Assembly: GCA_009779525.1 (NCBI GenBank)
Contig: WREB01000069.1
Location: 1 to 6,642 of the forward strand
Origin: Defluviitaleaceae bacterium
GTDB lineage: Bacteria > Bacillota_A > Clostridia > Lachnospirales > WQUN01
Direction: 5' to 3'
DNA: 6,642 nt
Shown: positions 5,297 to 6,642 of the stretch, one piece after another
How the letters are laid out: every line of letters starts with the position of its first letter
Numbering within the stretch: the stretch's first letter is position 1
The notes under the pieces: model-generated
Databases searched by the model: none
Seen by the model: the letters and a program-made list of their open reading frames with translations, nothing else
Told to the model about the DNA's origin: nothing
Position numbers and translations under genes: made by a program

Positions 5297-6504
5297 AGAC
5301 GCTCTACCTCGAATGCGGAATGGGCGCTTCGGGCGACATGCTCTGCGCGGCGCTTCTCGAGCTCTTCGACGATAAAAGCGCGATGATTGAAACGCTAAAT
5401 GCGATCGGTTTAAGCGGAGCGCGTTTTTTTTCCGAGCCTTCGGTCAAACACGGAATCAAGGGCACACGCTTCATCGTCGAGGTATCGGGCCTCGAAGAAG
5501 GTGATGTTTCGCAATTAGAAACGAAAAGCGCGCGGTCGCTCGGCGACGTGCTAAACGTGATCGGCGGCCTGAACATTCCCGAACAAGCCAGGCGAAACGC
5601 CTCGGAAATCTATTCTTCGATCGCCTTGGCCGAGGCGGAAGTCCACGGCGAACCCGTCGGGGACGTGCATTTTCATGAAGTCGGATCGATCGACGCGATC
5701 GGCGACATAACCGCGTTTTGCTTAATGCTTGATTCGCTCGGAGTCGACCGCGTCGTCGCTTCGCCGGTCGCGACGGGCTATGGGTATGTCAGGTGCGCGC
5801 ACGGCGTTCTTCCGGTGCCTTCACCCGCCGCGGCGCTGCTGCTGCGCGGCGTCCCGGTTTATTCGGGCGAAGTCGAGGGTGAGTTATGCACCCCGACTGG
5901 CGCCGCGCTGCTTAAGCATTTCGCGAGCGGATTTTCGCGGATGCCCCAAATGACCGTCGCAAAAATCGGCTACGGGATGGGGAAAAAAGACTTCTGCCGC
6001 GCCAACTGCGTCCGCGCCTTCTTCGGCGAATGCGAACAAACGGCGGACGCTGCGGACGGCGGAACGGTCGAAACCGTGGCGGAGCTTAAATGCGCGCTTG
6101 ACGACATGACTCCCGAGCGAGTCGCGTACGCGCAACAGAAGCTGCTCGAGTCGGGCGCGCTCGACGCGACTGTGACTCCGGCGATAATGAAGAAGGGCCG
6201 CGCCGGCGTAACGCTCGAGTGTCTTTGTCGGCAGGATGAATCCGACAAGTTCGCCCGGCTTATTTTCAAGCACACTTCGACGCTCGGCGTGCGGGTCCGC
6301 GAAACTAAACGTTATATAATGAAGAGACGCGAAACAACCGCCGAAACAAACCTCGGACCCGTCAGGGTGAAGGTCGCCGGCGGATTCGGCGTTAAAAAGC
6401 AAAAGCCGGAGCACGAAGACCTTGCGAGACTCGCCGGCGAAGCAGGGGTTTCGCTTGGCGAAATTGAATATATAAAAGGAAACGGGGCGGTCCCAAATGA
6501 TTAG
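5293..6504 (+). CDS. larC: Nickel-pincer cofactor cyclometallase LarC (single full-length ORF)
   Basis: LarC inserts nickel into the bisthiocarboxylate mononucleotide, forming Ni-C and Ni-S bonds with hydrolysis of CTP, to complete the nickel-pincer nucleotide. The 403-residue protein shows the family landmarks in order: LECGMGASGDM at 6-16, VHFHEVGSIDAIGD at 125-138, HGVLPVPSPAA at 170-180, ELCTPTGAALL at 197-207, and GYGMGKKDF at 226-234. The C-terminal half carries LDDMTPE at 269-275, TPAIMKKGRAG at 295-305, TSTLGVR at 328-334 and KPEHEDL at 371-377. In L. plantarum the protein is encoded as larC1 and larC2 joined by ribosomal frameshifting. Here both halves are in one uninterrupted frame. 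Translation is probably coupled to larB through the ATGA overlap, since no separate ribosome-binding site is clear. It overlaps the next gene by 8 bases. Confidence 0.95.
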   Translation: MKTLYLECGMGASGDMLCAALLELFDDKSAMIETLNAIGLSGARFFSEPSVKHGIKGTRFIVEVSGLEEGDVSQLETKSARSLGDVLNVIGGLNIPEQARRNASEIYSSIALAEAEVHGEPVGDVHFHEVGSIDAIGDITAFCLMLDSLGVDRVVASPVATGYGYVRCAHGVLPVPSPAAALLLRGVPVYSGEVEGELCTPTGAALLKHFASGFSRMPQMTVAKIGYGMGKKDFCRANCVRAFFGECEQTADAADGGTVETVAELKCALDDMTPERVAYAQQKLLESGALDATVTPAIMKKGRAGVTLECLCRQDESDKFARLIFKHTSTLGVRVRETKRYIMKRRETTAETNLGPVRVKVAGGFGVKKQKPEHEDLARLAGEAGVSLGEIEYIKGNGAVPND

Positions 6505-6642
6505 CATCATAGTCAACCCGGCGGCGGGGCGCGGCAGGATGCTTCCGTTCGTTCCATTTATAAAGGAGCGGCTCGGGGCCGCGGGACTTGAATGCGAAGT
6601 ATTGACGACCACCGCGCCGACGGACGCGCAGTGGTTCGCGAA
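6497..6642 (+). CDS. Diacylglycerol/lipid kinase catalytic-domain protein, N-terminal fragment (runs off the right edge)
   Basis: The first 48 codons read MISIIVNPAAGRGRMLPF and continue to the window edge. The NPAAGRGR sequence at residues 7-14 is the nucleotide-binding entry motif of the diacylglycerol kinase catalytic domain (DagK, YegS, sphingosine kinase family). Such proteins are usually about 300 residues and phosphorylate membrane lipids at the cytoplasmic face. The fragment cannot show the lipid substrate. ATG 6497 is supported by GGGGCGG at 6484-6490, six bases upstream, and by an 8-base overlap with larC. It is thus probably the next cistron of the same operon, although no link to nickel or NPN is known to me. 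Chance clustering is likely. Confidence 0.85.
   Translation, partial: MISIIVNPAAGRGRMLPFVPFIKERLGAAGLECEVLTTTAPTDAQWFA

Noticed and set aside
5884..6612. Open frame of 242 codons on the minus strand opposite larC and the lipid kinase start.
   Set aside because: No recognisable motif or ribosome-binding site, and it spans the junction of two genuine plus-strand genes. Long antisense frames are common in GC-rich genes.

Overview
The window is a 6.6-kb, GC-rich and gene-dense bacterial segment with two divergent transcription units. No mobile element, CRISPR array, tRNA or rRNA was seen. The RNase Z fragment has the sequence style of Clostridia (Bacillota). Shine-Dalgarno-type sites, short overlaps between genes and probable TTG starts fit that. 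A GC-rich clostridial lineage, perhaps from a gut or another anaerobic habitat, is my best guess at moderate to low confidence, because no marker gene is present to settle it.

Minus strand, 1-1009: uracil-DNA glycosylase (ung) followed by ribonuclease Z (rnz). They are joined by a 4-bp ATGA stop/start overlap, and rnz runs off the left edge of the window. A promoter-like TTGCAA-17-TATACT lies just upstream of ung.

Intergenic, 1010-1212: this 203-bp divergent region holds the ung promoter, a TTGACA-type promoter reading rightward, and a structured leader. The leader ends in a U7 tract directly abutting the AAGGCGG ribosome-binding site of the first rightward gene. It looks like a transcription attenuator or a site-sequestering leader, but matches no riboswitch class I can recognise.

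Plus strand, 1213-6642: one apparent operon, larMN-larQ-larO-larE-larB-larC, then the start of a diacylglycerol-kinase-type lipid kinase. larMN, larQ and larO encode an energy-coupling-factor (CbiMNQO-type) nickel importer: a CbiM/NikM substrate component fused to a PDGLE domain, the EcfT-like transmembrane component, and the ATPase. larB, larE and larC encode the three enzymes of nickel-pincer nucleotide (NPN) synthesis. LarB carboxylates nicotinic acid adenine dinucleotide and releases AMP, LarE converts the two carboxylates to thiocarboxylates, and LarC inserts nickel using CTP. Import of the metal and its insertion into the cofactor are therefore encoded together. The enzyme that uses NPN (lactate racemase LarA or another LarA-family racemase/epimerase) is not in the window, so the substrate served by this cofactor is unknown.

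The pathway itself is known. The less ordinary points are the attenuator-like leader, a second AT-rich hairpin over the larO start site, the three-cysteine LarE that suggests an iron-sulfur-dependent enzyme, the unsplit larC, and the missing LarA client.
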